From the NCBI GenBank assembly GCA_937899905.1, contig CALCCF010000103.1:17702-81701 (forward strand): 64,000 nt of DNA. The letters run 5' to 3'. The DNA is from an uncultured Phycisphaeraceae bacterium. GTDB taxonomy: Bacteria > Planctomycetota > Phycisphaerae > Phycisphaerales > UBA1924. Shown here piece by piece: positions 24,026 to 32,374 of this stretch. Within the stretch, counting starts at the first letter, position 1; every line of letters starts with the position of its first letter. The notes under the pieces were generated by a model. That model worked only from the letters and a program-made list of their open reading frames with translations. It was not told the origin of the DNA and made no database searches. The position numbers were made by a program, and so were the translations under genes.

Positions 24026-25129
24026 GTGACTACCGCCGCCGACAGTCTCCCTCCCGCCCTCAAAGCCAAGCTCGACGAGCTCGCAACCCAATACCGCGAG
24101 GTCGGCGTCCAGCTCGAGGACCCCGAGGTCCTCGCCGACCACGAGCAGGTCCGCGACCTCTCGATCCGCCGCTCGGCCCTGGCGCCCGTGGTCGAGGGCT
24201 ACGAGCGATTCAACGGCTTGCTCGAAGAGGCCGCCGAGCTGCGCCAAGCCATCGAGTCGGGCGAAGACCCCGAGCTGGTCGAGATGGCCAAGGCCGAGCT
24301 CCCAGGAATCGAAGAGCAAGCCACCAGCGAGATCGAGACCGTCAAGGCGGCACTGGTCTCCAGCGATGACAACCTCGTCGGCTCGGTCATCCTCGAGATC
24401 CGTGCGGGCCCCGGCGGCGACGAGGCCCAGCTCTGCGACGCCGACCTCTTGGGCATGGACGAGAAGTTCGCCTCCAAGAAGGGCTGGGACTTCGAGACGC
24501 TCGACTTCACCGGCGGCGAGGGCCACGGCGGGCTCCGCTCGGTCAGCGTCAGCGCCAAGGGCGAGGGCGTGTGGGCCGAGCTCAGCTTCGAGGCCGGGGT
24601 TCATTCCGTCAAGCGTGTGCCCGCGACCGAGGCCCAGGGCCGCATCCACACCAGTACCGCCACCGTCGCCGTGCTGCCCGAGCCCAAGGCCGTCGAAGTA
24701 AAGATCGACTGGGGCAATGACGTCACCGAGCACATCACCACCGCCCAGGGCCCCGGCGGGCAGAACGTCAACAAGGTCGCCACGGCCGTCCACCTCGTGC
24801 ACAACCCGACCGGCATTGAGGTGCGCATGCAAGAGAGCAAGAGCCAGCACCAGAACCGCGAGAAGGCGCGCCGCCTGCTCATGGCCCGGCTCTACGAGCT
24901 CCAGTTGCGCGAGGCCGAAGCCGAGCGGTCCGCGGCTCGCAAGGGCCAGATCGGCACCGGCGAGCGGTCCGAGAAGGTCCGCGTCTACCGCTACCAGGAC
25001 GGCATCGTGGCCGACCAACGCCTGGAAACCAAGCTCCAGCTCCGCCAGATCCTCTTCGACGGCGACCTCTCAACCCTCATGGCCGCCCTGATCGAGCAAC
25101 GCACCGCCCAACGGCTTGCGGACCTCTGA
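24026..25129 (+). CDS. prfA: Peptide chain release factor 1
   Basis: A 367-residue release factor that recognises UAA and UAG stop codons. The RF1-specific tripeptide P199-A200-T201 is in KRVPATEAQGRIHTS, where RF2 would have SPF. The catalytic GGQ is at 244-246 in AQGPGGQNVNK; its glutamine is the usual target of PrmC methylation. The GTG at 24026 gives a length and N-terminus like E. coli RF1 (360 residues). An in-frame start at 23915 would overlap the preceding membrane protein gene. No strong ribosome binding site supports either start, so the exact N-terminus is open. No prmC follows it here, although the two are often neighbours. Confidence 0.95.
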   Translation: MTTAADSLPPALKAKLDELATQYREVGVQLEDPEVLADHEQVRDLSIRRSALAPVVEGYERFNGLLEEAAELRQAIESGEDPELVEMAKAELPGIEEQATSEIETVKAALVSSDDNLVGSVILEIRAGPGGDEAQLCDADLLGMDEKFASKKGWDFETLDFTGGEGHGGLRSVSVSAKGEGVWAELSFEAGVHSVKRVPATEAQGRIHTSTATVAVLPEPKAVEVKIDWGNDVTEHITTAQGPGGQNVNKVATAVHLVHNPTGIEVRMQESKSQHQNREKARRLLMARLYELQLREAEAERSAARKGQIGTGERSEKVRVYRYQDGIVADQRLETKLQLRQILFDGDLSTLMAALIEQRTAQRLADL

Positions 25130-25144
25130 CTCCCGTTCAAGTCC

Positions 25145-25522
25145 ATGCCGTATCAGGACGATGCGCCAGCTATGGGACGAAAGCATGCTCTGCCGATGCT
25201 CACCGCAGCCGCGACCGCCACGACGGTGTTCGTCACCGTCGAGCCCAAGCAGGGCCAGGCCACGTTCGAGAAGCACGAACACGCGCCCGCGCTCCTGATG
25301 GGCACGCTCGAGGGACGCGACCTCTCGGTACGCATCGAAGCGACCGAAGACGGCACGCGCTACTCGGTGATCGACGCTTCCGGCGCGATCGTCGCCAGCG
25401 GTCTCGATGCCAACACGCTGCGAGAGCGGTACCCGCTACTGGCCCCCGGCGCCTTCTACGCCACGGAGCAGGGCTCGCCGCTGGGCCCGCTCATGATGGT
25501 CCCCGACTCGCCAGGCTTCTGA
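25145..25522 (+). CDS. Hypothetical protein of 125 residues
   Basis: Not recognised. It starts 15 bases after prfA and ends 33 bases before nadD, so it is probably in their transcript. A weakly hydrophobic stretch (LPMLTAAATATTVFVTV, about residues 16-32) might be a signal or membrane anchor, and the rest is a mixed beta-rich region ending in proline- and glycine-rich residues. Starts at 25145 or 25172 are both possible and neither has a clear ribosome binding site. Codon use (GC-rich third positions) fits a real gene. Confidence 0.55.
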   Translation: MPYQDDAPAMGRKHALPMLTAAATATTVFVTVEPKQGQATFEKHEHAPALLMGTLEGRDLSVRIEATEDGTRYSVIDASGAIVASGLDANTLRERYPLLAPGAFYATEQGSPLGPLMMVPDSPGF

Positions 25523-25555
25523 TCGCGACGGAAGCCGCGAGCCCTACCGTCGATC

Positions 25556-26242
25556 GTGCCCGCAGCCGAACCGACGCCACTCGATATCCCCGCAGACGCC
25601 AAGCACATCGTGCTCTTCGGCGGCACGTTCGACCCGCCACACCAGGCCCACACACTACTCGCCGACCTCGCGCGACGCGAGATCGAACGCCGGCATGCCT
25701 GCTCGGCGTGGCTCGTGTTCATCCCCGCCGCTCGCTCGCCACACAAGGACAGCGCGCCCCACGCCACCGACGCGCAGCGTGTCGAGATGCTCCGCCTCGC
25801 GACCGACGGGATCGACCGGTGCACCGTGTGGACCGACGAGATCGACCGCGCAACGAGCGGTGAGCCCAGCTATTGGCTTACTACGCTCCAGCGCGCAAGA
25901 GTGCTCCTCGGCGACCGAGCGCTCTCCTTCATCATCGGCAGCGATCAAGCCGCCAGCTTCCATCGGTGGCGCGAGCCGCGAACCATGCTCGACCTCGCCG
26001 CACCGGTCGTCCTGCCACGTGAACCGATCATTTCAGCCACTTCTCTTCGGGAGGCCATGGCTCGAGCCGGGTTCTGGCGTGAGCGCGAGCTCGATGCATG
26101 GGTGGAACGCCTAATCGTCACCGATGCCGTCGCCGCAGCGTCAACCGAGGTCCGCGAGGCACACGGTGCGCAAACAATAACCCCCGTGCATCCGGCGGTC
26201 GCCGAGTACGCGAGGGTGAACAAGCTCTACGCAAAGAGCTAG
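25556..26242 (+). CDS. nadD: Nicotinate-nucleotide adenylyltransferase
   Basis: A 228-residue enzyme that adenylates nicotinate mononucleotide to deamido-NAD in NAD synthesis. The nucleotide-binding motif GGTFDPPH is at residues 22-29, followed by FIPAARSPHK, the SFIIGSDQAASFHRW block and ISATSLREAM, equivalent to the usual ISSTxIR signature. It starts with GTG at 25556. The C-terminal tail (after about residue 195) has an extra segment ending HPAVAEYARVNKLYAKS, where family members usually have the VxxYIxxxxLY end; this is a normal variation. It converges with metK after 15 bases. Confidence 0.93.
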   Translation: MPAAEPTPLDIPADAKHIVLFGGTFDPPHQAHTLLADLARREIERRHACSAWLVFIPAARSPHKDSAPHATDAQRVEMLRLATDGIDRCTVWTDEIDRATSGEPSYWLTTLQRARVLLGDRALSFIIGSDQAASFHRWREPRTMLDLAAPVVLPREPIISATSLREAMARAGFWRERELDAWVERLIVTDAVAAASTEVREAHGAQTITPVHPAVAEYARVNKLYAKS

Positions 26243-26257
26243 ATCTATGAAGCAGGC

Positions 26258-27448
26258 TCAGGCGCCGGCCGTGACAGCTCCACCAACCGCAGCCTTCAAC
26301 TCGTCAACCTTGTCGGTCTTCTCCCAGCCGAAGAACGTGTGGCCGTCTCGTTCGAAGGGCTTTCGACCGAAGTGGCCGTGCCGCGCGGTCAGGCGATAGA
26401 TCGGCTTGCGCAACTGCAACGCGTCGATGATGCCGCGGGGCGTGAGCGGGAACACGCTGCGGATGGCCTTCTCGATCTTGCCCAGATCGGCCCGCTCGGT
26501 CCCGAAGCAGTCGATGTGCACGCTGGTCGGCTCGGCCACACCGATCGCGTAGCTCAGCTGCACCTCGCACACGTCGGCAAGCCCGGCGGCCACCACGTTC
26601 TTGGCAATGTACCTTGCCATGTACGCCGCCGAGCGATCGACCTTGGTCGGGTCCTTGCCGCTAAACGCCCCACCACCGTGGCGGCCGCGACCACCGTAGG
26701 TATCGACGATGATCTTGCGTCCGGTCAGCCCCGCGTCGCCGTGCGGCCCACCGATCTCGAAGCGGCCCGTCGGGTTCACGTGCACGGTGATGCCCGGGTT
26801 CCACCACTCGCCGAGCACGGGCTTGAAAATGTGCTCGATGACGTCCTTGCGGAGCTGGTCTTGCTTGTCGTTCCAGCTCTTGTCGTGCTGCGTGCTCATC
26901 AGTACGGTGTCAACGCGCACCGGCTTCAGCCCGTCGTACTCGATCGTCACCTGGCTCTTGGCGTCGGGACGCAGCCCAGGGATGATGCCCTCGCGGCGCA
27001 CGTGCGCTTGCTGCTCGACCAATCGGTGCGAGAGTTGGATCGGCAGCGGCATGAGCGCGTCGGTCTCGTTGCAAGCGAAGCCGAACATGAGGCCCTGGTC
27101 GCCCGCACCCTCGCGATCAACGCCCTGGGCGATGTCTGGACTCTGCTTGTTGAGCGCGACGAGCACTGCGCACGAATCGCAATCGAAGCGCATGTGCGCG
27201 TCGTCATAGCCGATCTCGCGGATGGTGTCGCGCACAACGTCCTGAATGTCGACGTAGGTGCTGGTGGTGACCTCGCCGGCCACAACGACCAGGCCGGTGG
27301 CCACCATGGTCTCAACGGCGACACGCGAGTGCGGGTCGTCGGCCAGCATGACATCGAGGATCGCGTCGGAGATCTGGTCGGCCACCTTGTCGGGATGGCC
27401 CATCGACACGGACTCGGACGTGAAAAGGTACATTCGATCGTCGGGCAT
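26258..27448 (-). CDS. metK: S-adenosylmethionine synthetase
   Basis: A 396-residue enzyme that makes SAM from methionine and ATP. Seen are [20 protein letters not shown] near the N-terminus (GHPDK at 17-21), [11 protein letters not shown], and the phosphate-binding [19 protein letters not shown]. The ATG at 27448 with AAGGGG upstream gives the normal N-terminus; a frame open to 27670 runs into the divergent purM gene. The leader contains two hairpins, the nearer one touching the ribosome binding site, which suggests translational control. Length is slightly above the E. coli enzyme (384). Confidence 0.97.
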   Translation of the reverse strand: MPDDRMYLFTSESVSMGHPDKVADQISDAILDVMLADDPHSRVAVETMVATGLVVVAGEVTTSTYVDIQDVVRDTIREIGYDDAHMRFDCDSCAVLVALNKQSPDIAQGVDREGAGDQGLMFGFACNETDALMPLPIQLSHRLVEQQAHVRREGIIPGLRPDAKSQVTIEYDGLKPVRVDTVLMSTQHDKSWNDKQDQLRKDVIEHIFKPVLGEWWNPGITVHVNPTGRFEIGGPHGDAGLTGRKIIVDTYGGRGRHGGGAFSGKDPTKVDRSAAYMARYIAKNVVAAGLADVCEVQLSYAIGVAEPTSVHIDCFGTERADLGKIEKAIRSVFPLTPRGIIDALQLRKPIYRLTARHGHFGRKPFERDGHTFFGWEKTDKVDELKAAVGGAVTAGA

Positions 27449-27459
27449 AGAGCGACGGT

Positions 27460-27513
27460 CCCCTTGGCGCGCGGCCAATGCGGAGCCCCCGTGGTTTTCT
27501 GCGTGGCGGGGGC
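27460..27513 (-). promoter_or_regulatory. Structured metK leader with two tandem hairpins abutting the ribosome binding site
   Basis: On the metK strand, GCCCCCG (27513-27507) pairs with CGGGGGC (27491-27485) around a 15-base loop. Then TTGGC (27478-27474) pairs with GCCAA (27468-27464) around CGCGC. The second arm shares its last AA with the AAGGGG ribosome binding site (27465-27460). The layout is that of a leader that can hide the ribosome binding site. It does not match a SAM riboswitch class I can recognise. Confidence 0.45.
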
Positions 27514-27593
27514 GCCTCGGTCGGTCGAAGAGTCTAGCGACCAAAGGCCCACAAACCCGCCATACCTGCGGACCGCCCGACCTACGCTTGCGG

Positions 27594-28766
27594 ATGCCCA
27601 CTTCCGCCGGCAAGACCAAGCCACAGTCCCGGCCCAACCCCAGCTCGAGATCCCGACGTCCCCGTGCCAAGTCGACGCCTGGCGCGAAGCGAGGGCGGGG
27701 CGGCGGCCTGACCTACGCCGAGTCGGGGGTCGATATCGACGCGGGCGACCGGTTCACCCAGGCCATCTCAGGCTTCATGCGCCGCACCCACGGGCCCCGC
27801 GTGCTGTCCAACGACGGCGGATTCGCAGGCCTCTTCCGCCTCGACTTCAACGAGCGGCTCTTCCAACGCAACTACAAGGAACCCGTGCTCGTCGCCGCGA
27901 CCGACGGCGTCGGTACCAAGCTGCGCCTGGCCCGCGACATGGACACCTTCGACACCGTCGGCATCGACCTCGTCGCCATGTGCGTCAACGACCTCATCGT
28001 TGAGGCCGCCGAGCCGCTGTTCTTCCTCGATTACCTGGCCATCCCCCGCGTCGAGCACGGCATGCTCGTCGATCTGGTCAAGGGCGTCTCCAAGGGGTGC
28101 CAGATCGCCGGATGCTCCTTGCTGGGCGGCGAGACGGCCGAGCTCCCCGGCATCTACCCTGAGGGCGAGTTCGACATGGCCGGCTTCGCCGTCGGCGTTG
28201 TCGAGCTCCGCAAGGCCACCAGCAACATGAAGGTCGAGCCCGGTGACGTCATCTTGGGACTGGGTTCCGATGGCGTGCATTCCAACGGCTTTAGCCTCGT
28301 CCGCCGCGTCGTCGAGCACGCCAAGCTCGACCTCCAAACCGTCTATCCCCAGCTCGACCCCGAGCGCACGCTCGGCCAGGTCCTGCTCACGCCAACACGT
28401 ATCTACGCCCCAAGCGTTGTCAGGCTGCTTCGTGGCTATCGCGTCAAGCGGGTCATCTCGGGCATGGCCCATATCACCGGCGGCGGCCTGGCCGGCAACC
28501 TCGAACGCTCGCTCCAACCCGGCGTGGACGCCATCCTGGACAGGTCGGCATGGACCGTCCCGCCCATCTTCCGCTTCCTCAAGAAGCAGGGCGGCATCCG
28601 CGGCCCTGAGATGGACAAGGTCTTCAACATGGGCGTGGGCTACTGCGTCATCGTCCGCCCCGCCTTCGCCGACGCCGTAGCCGACAAGCTCGCTCGCAGC
28701 GGTGAACGGGTGACCCGAATCGGCTCGATCCGGCCTGGGGCCGGCCGCGTGCGGTTCCGCTCGTGA
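27594..28766 (+). CDS. purM: Phosphoribosylformylglycinamidine cyclo-ligase
   Basis: A 390-residue AIR synthetase of purine biosynthesis that closes the imidazole ring using ATP. Recognised blocks are [58 protein letters not shown] and [15 protein letters not shown]. An N-terminal extension of about 38 residues rich in Lys, Arg, Ser and Pro precedes the usual start and has no counterpart in E. coli PurM (345 residues). No later ATG or GTG would remove it cleanly, so it may be real; no ribosome binding site is seen before 27594. It is divergent from metK across 145 bases. Confidence 0.95.
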   Translation: MPTSAGKTKPQSRPNPSSRSRRPRAKSTPGAKRGRGGGLTYAESGVDIDAGDRFTQAISGFMRRTHGPRVLSNDGGFAGLFRLDFNERLFQRNYKEPVLVAATDGVGTKLRLARDMDTFDTVGIDLVAMCVNDLIVEAAEPLFFLDYLAIPRVEHGMLVDLVKGVSKGCQIAGCSLLGGETAELPGIYPEGEFDMAGFAVGVVELRKATSNMKVEPGDVILGLGSDGVHSNGFSLVRRVVEHAKLDLQTVYPQLDPERTLGQVLLTPTRIYAPSVVRLLRGYRVKRVISGMAHITGGGLAGNLERSLQPGVDAILDRSAWTVPPIFRFLKKQGGIRGPEMDKVFNMGVGYCVIVRPAFADAVADKLARSGERVTRIGSIRPGAGRVRFRS

Positions 28767-29086
28767 TGTTCGCAATGCGTCAGGTTCTTCTGCACGACTT
28801 GACGCGATTTTCATGGTTTATAAGGGATAAACCCAACTGCACCCATTCCCCTCTTCAGCACGAAAGGGATGGTGATCCGGTGTGTCTCTGGTATACTGAG
28901 ACACATAGGGGAGGCAGCGGCACGTGCCGCCCTCTGTTGTATGGCAACGCCTAAGCCACGAGGGCGAGGGCGCAAACGGGTTGTTTTTGGTCCGCATCTT
29001 CTGTCGGTGTTCCCTCGGTTTGGCGTTCGCCCGGCCGACCGGCAACTGCCAAGGGCCAGGCAAGCCACACAGACGGGGACTGTTCA
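28767..29086 (+). other. 320-bp region upstream of the prepilin-like gene
   Basis: No gene is supported. It holds an inverted repeat around a TATACT box (28881-28905) and a perfect 14-base palindrome GCGGCACGTGCCGC (28917-28930). If TATACT is the promoter, the mRNA has an untranslated leader of about 185 bases. A T-rich patch (GTTTTTGG) is near 28981-28988. Confidence 0.5.
28881..28905 (+). promoter_or_regulatory. Candidate promoter -10 box inside an 8-bp inverted repeat
   Basis: TGTGTCTC and GAGACACA arms flank the spacer TGGTATACT, which contains TATACT at 28892-28897. An operator overlapping the -10 region of the prepilin-like gene is the simplest reading. No good -35 box was found 17 bases upstream. 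Confidence 0.4.
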
Positions 29087-30088
29087 ATGCGAGTGCAACG
29101 ACTCGGCCGTGGTCACCAAGCCCAAAGGGCAGGGGCCTTTACGCTCATCGAACTCTTGGTGGTCATCGCGATCATCGCGCTGCTCATCAGCATCCTGTTG
29201 CCCTCGCTGGGGAACGCTCGCACGGCCGCGCAGGCCACGGTGAGCGTCTCGAACCTGCGCCAGATGGGTCTGAGCACGTTCAACTACGCCTCGGATCACA
29301 AGGAAGCGTGGCTCAACCCCTACGACCGCGATGATGAGGGCGGCCCCCTGCCTCGCGGGTGGATCCGCGTTCCGGGCCGCTACGAGCGCGATCGCGCAGC
29401 CTGGAACATGGCCGGCTCCATCGCCGAGCGCGTCAGCGAGCCGTTCGCGATGCACGCGACCAGCCTCCTGCTGCACTACGTCTCCGATGGCCCCAGCGGT
29501 CTCACCGACAAGACGCAGTTCGCCCCCGGCGACTACACGGTGATCCAGCGGTTCAAGGAGATCACCCAGGGCATCGGTGAGTTCGACGACTACATCTGGG
29601 ACGGCTCGTACTTCTACTCGCCGACCATGTACCTTCGACCCGAGCGGTACGAGACCGAGGATCTCGTCCGCACGCAGTGGGCCGACTTCCGCCGCAACCG
29701 CATCGATGATGCCCTCTGGCCGAGCCAGAAGGTCGTGTGGTTCGAGCGCTTCGACTTCACGAAGCCGTTCCGCACCCAGGAGAGCGGCGCCCGCGTCCGC
29801 TTCTTCCCGAACTGGAACAACCCCGTCGCTACGCCGAACGTGATGGTTGCCGACGGCAGCGCCCGACAGGTGATCATCGCCGACATCATCGGCCAGACCC
29901 AGTCAGACAACGAGGAGGTCGCTCGTATCTACACGCCCAGCGGCTTGTGGAACCCGCCCACCTCGTGGCTGCAGCGGTACTCGATGGACAAGGATGGGTT
30001 CGAGAATGGTGAGAACGACACCATCGCCCATCCCGCGTTCTTCTGGGCGACCCGTGATGGCATCCGCGGCCAGGACATCTACCGCTAA
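29087..30088 (+). CDS. Prepilin-like protein with type IV N-terminal cleavage/methylation motif
   Basis: 333 residues. The N-terminus has a basic leader followed by [19 protein letters not shown] (from residue 17), the class III signal cut by a prepilin peptidase, expected after A17, in the form typical of planctomycetes. The rest is a globular, periplasmic or surface-exposed pseudopilin domain rich in Trp and Tyr, with [14 protein letters not shown], similar in placement to the DG motif of planctomycete pseudopilin-like proteins. No other type II secretion or pilus gene is nearby, so assembly partners are elsewhere. It overlaps the next gene as TAATG. Function in secretion or surface attachment is inferred from the signal only. 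Confidence 0.85.
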   Translation: MRVQRLGRGHQAQRAGAFTLIELLVVIAIIALLISILLPSLGNARTAAQATVSVSNLRQMGLSTFNYASDHKEAWLNPYDRDDEGGPLPRGWIRVPGRYERDRAAWNMAGSIAERVSEPFAMHATSLLLHYVSDGPSGLTDKTQFAPGDYTVIQRFKEITQGIGEFDDYIWDGSYFYSPTMYLRPERYETEDLVRTQWADFRRNRIDDALWPSQKVVWFERFDFTKPFRTQESGARVRFFPNWNNPVATPNVMVADGSARQVIIADIIGQTQSDNEEVARIYTPSGLWNPPTSWLQRYSMDKDGFENGENDTIAHPAFFWATRDGIRGQDIYR

Positions 30089-30363
30089 TGGGCGGCGTCC
30101 AGGACCTGATCGAGAACATCAAGTACGCCGACGCGGCTCTCAAGAAGAAGATCATCTTGGGATCCGTCGCTGGCGTGCTCTTCCTCGTGGCCGGCGTCTT
30201 CCTCATTCGAACCGTGTTTGGCGGGAGTGTCGCGGAGATGCCTACGGAAACCGAGCAGGCCGCTCTCGAGTTGCGTGAACAACTCGATGGCGACAGCTCG
30301 GCGCAGACCGAGGTCGACGATCCGCAGCCGTTCACAAACAAGGCGGCGCCGCCGCCGCGTTAA
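30088..30363 (+). CDS. Small single-pass membrane protein coupled to the prepilin-like gene
   Basis: 91 residues, family unknown. A short charged N-terminus (GGVQDLIENIKYADAALKKK) is followed by a membrane helix (about 22-42) and an acidic, proline-ending tail that would face the periplasm. Its ATG overlaps the stop of the prepilin-like gene (TAATG), so expression is coupled. A clear terminator follows. Such a protein might help membrane insertion or localisation of the pseudopilin, but nothing in the sequence proves this. Confidence 0.75.
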   Translation: MGGVQDLIENIKYADAALKKKIILGSVAGVLFLVAGVFLIRTVFGGSVAEMPTETEQAALELREQLDGDSSAQTEVDDPQPFTNKAAPPPR

Positions 30364-30398
30364 GCGGACGAGGATCTCAACCAAAGCAATGCATGCGG

Positions 30399-30425
30399 CC
30401 CCCGGACTTAGTCTGGGGGTTTTTC
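30399..30425 (+). terminator. Rho-independent terminator of the prepilin-like operon
   Basis: CCCCCGGAC and GTCTGGGGG pair over nine positions (one G-U) around TTA, followed by TTTTTTCTTT-type T-rich sequence. It begins 36 bases after the small membrane protein gene. Confidence 0.9.
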
Positions 30426-30507
30426 TTTCCGATGGAATACTCCAAAGTCTGCTGAGCAGAACGATGGTCTTGGCGGCAACCAAAGACTCGACAGCTGCGC
30501 CCAACAC

Positions 30508-31770
30508 TCAGCGAGCGCGGGCGGCGGCACCTACAGCCTCGGCAATCCTCTCGGCAAGCGGACGCGGTGCGCGCGAGCTATCCGCAAGCGTTAGTGATCC
30601 ACCTGGATCGCCACCCTCGGCAAGCGCGCCTGGCACACGGTGCACGGACCGCACCATCCACGATCGGCCCTCGATCGAATAGGCAAGACCGCCCGAATCG
30701 AAGGCCGAGCGCGGAAGCCAGTCTGGCGTTTCTTCCAGCGCCAGGACGCGGACCGGCTGTGGCAGAGCGCTCGTCGATCGCACGACGCGCTGGAAGACCG
30801 CCGCGACCCGTGGCTCACCAACGGCCAAGACGATAACCCGCGCATCCAACAGCTCGGCGATCGCAGCAAGCTCAGCCTCGGCGAGGGCACCGGCGATCAG
30901 CGTTCGCGCCTCATCATTCCTCGCGTCGAGCGCGAGCATGACGACGTTGACTGTGCCATCGGCAAGGGCGCGCATCGATGTCGGCCGACGACGTGCGTCC
31001 ACACCAAGCGCATCGCCAAACGCCATGCCGGGCGCGAGGTCCCGGCGCTCCCGCCCGAGATCGGAAATCGAACGCACAAGAGTGCCGTCGAGCGGCGGCG
31101 GCTTGAACATCGATCGAAAGTCCCCCGACTGACCATCGGCACCGGATTCGATCTGGGCCCACAGCACCGATTCGCCAGCTTGCCGAATCGTGAATCCGCT
31201 CAGGCGTCCATCATCACTAACCTGGAGGGACACCGAAGCGTCATCGGCCACACCGAGGTACGTGTTCGACTGCCCTTCTCCAAGCCGCGACCAGACAGGG
31301 TCGTTCAACACGCCGAGCAGCGGCGAGTCGGCGTCTCCGAACGCCAGATCGATTTGCGGCACCCAAATGGGCGGAAGCACACGCTCGAGAGCCTCTCGCC
31401 CGAACGGATCGTCCAGGAGCGACACAAACACGCGCGACGGGTCAGATGCCCGCCACGCAACCAAGCGACCCGGCTCAGCGATCACCCGCAACGGATCTGA
31501 GTCTCCTAACGCGAACGCGAGAGCGGGCGACGGCGTGCGCCGAAGAGCAAGCACCAGACCGCTCCGACGCACAACGCGACCCTCGGACAGCGTCGCGACC
31601 GAGATTCGCTCCAGAACGCCGTCCTGGCGATACGCCCCGCGCAGCCGGGCTAATACATCGCTCGCAGCACCCGATTCGGCCTGATCGACCGCAGCGACCT
31701 GGGCGTCCTGCACCCTCGGATTGCCCAGGATCAGTCCCGCCGAGATCACGGACGCAAGCACGAAGCTCAT
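30508..31770 (-). CDS. Hypothetical exported protein, 420 residues, coupled to folK
   Basis: Not recognised. The first 15-20 residues are hydrophobic (MSFVLASVISAGLILG) and look like a signal peptide. The N-terminal half, with LRGAYRQDGVLERISVATL and later GRLVAWRASDPSRVFVSLL, has the rhythm of the half-barrel seen in LolA/RseB-like lipid-binding proteins, but this is only a resemblance. The C-terminal half (about 230-370) contains VMLALDARNDEARTLIAGAL and a thioredoxin-like sequence of strands and helices without a CxxC motif. The start overlaps the folK stop as ATGA, so it is translated with folK. A role in the envelope is the most that can be said. Confidence 0.7.
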   Translation of the reverse strand: MSFVLASVISAGLILGNPRVQDAQVAAVDQAESGAASDVLARLRGAYRQDGVLERISVATLSEGRVVRRSGLVLALRRTPSPALAFALGDSDPLRVIAEPGRLVAWRASDPSRVFVSLLDDPFGREALERVLPPIWVPQIDLAFGDADSPLLGVLNDPVWSRLGEGQSNTYLGVADDASVSLQVSDDGRLSGFTIRQAGESVLWAQIESGADGQSGDFRSMFKPPPLDGTLVRSISDLGRERRDLAPGMAFGDALGVDARRRPTSMRALADGTVNVVMLALDARNDEARTLIAGALAEAELAAIAELLDARVIVLAVGEPRVAAVFQRVVRSTSALPQPVRVLALEETPDWLPRSAFDSGGLAYSIEGRSWMVRSVHRVPGALAEGGDPGGSLTLADSSRAPRPLAERIAEAVGAAARAR

Positions 31771-32303
31771 GGCGTCACTCTACGTTCCAAAGACGAGAGC
31801 ACCTGCGAAACGCTCTGTCCCCACCCCGGCGGCACGAGGCCCGGGGCCAGATCGGCAAGCGGCTCCAACACGAATCGCCGCTCGGCCATCCTCGGATGCG
31901 GCACGACCAAGCCGGGCTGATCGATCGCCACATCGCCGAAGACCAGCAGGTCGAGATCGAGTGTGCGTGGCCCCCACCGTTTTTCCTTCGAGCGGTCCCG
32001 CCCGAATCGTCGCTCCAGGTCGAGCAACGCATCGAGAAGCTCCCGAGCCGAGCACTCCACATCGAGCATGGCCACCGCATTGATGAAGTCAGGCTGGTCC
32101 TCGACACCTACGGGCGACGTGGTGTACAACCGGCTCGTTGCGATGACACGGACGCCGGGGATCGAGCCCATCTCGTGGGCCGCTCGGATAACCGAGCCGC
32201 TCGAATCCCCCATATTGCTGCCAAGGCCGATGAAAGCTCGTCTTCCGATGGACCGCGACGAGTCCGGATCGGCTGGCCAGTCTTGGTCGGATAGGTACGC
32301 CAC
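31767..32303 (-). CDS. folK: 2-amino-4-hydroxy-6-hydroxymethyldihydropteridine pyrophosphokinase
   Basis: HPPK transfers pyrophosphate from ATP to the pterin in folate synthesis. Motifs are FIGLGSNMGD at the N-terminus, FINAVAMLD, the signature KRWGPRTLDLDLLVFGD, and VPHPRMAERRFVLEPL, all intact. The start is uncertain: a GTG at 32303 gives 178 residues; a TTG at 32336 is also in frame but lies inside a terminator-like hairpin. No folP or folB gene is adjacent. It sits between fliA (upstream, same strand) and an unknown exported protein whose start overlaps its stop. Confidence 0.9.
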   Translation of the reverse strand: MAYLSDQDWPADPDSSRSIGRRAFIGLGSNMGDSSGSVIRAAHEMGSIPGVRVIATSRLYTTSPVGVEDQPDFINAVAMLDVECSARELLDALLDLERRFGRDRSKEKRWGPRTLDLDLLVFGDVAIDQPGLVVPHPRMAERRFVLEPLADLAPGLVPPGWGQSVSQVLSSLERRVTP

Positions 32304-32317
32304 ACCGAATGAAAGCG

Positions 32318-32341
32318 GCTGCTCGCCTTGAGGCAAGCAGC
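32318..32341 (-). terminator. Terminator-like hairpin between fliA and folK
   Basis: On the minus strand GCTGCTTGCC and GGCGAGCAGC pair over ten positions (one T-G) around TCAA, followed by CGCTTTCATT. It starts 34 bases after the fliA stop and would separate the flagellar transcript from folK. Confidence 0.5.
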
Positions 32342-32374
32342 CGACGCCGTTGATTCCAGCTATCGAACCCCGAC

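Noticed and set aside
26339..27550. A long plus-strand frame running opposite metK
   Set aside because: Antisense to metK, which has all catalytic motifs; composition is that of a shadow frame.
27449..27593. Known SAM riboswitch classes upstream of metK
   Set aside because: The leader is structured, but I could not fit the conserved core of SAM-I, SAM-II, SAM/SAH or SAH motifs.
28905..29086. Cyclic-di-GMP-I riboswitch in the prepilin leader
   Set aside because: Patches such as GGGCGCAAAC look similar, but the tetraloop and receptor arrangement is not there.
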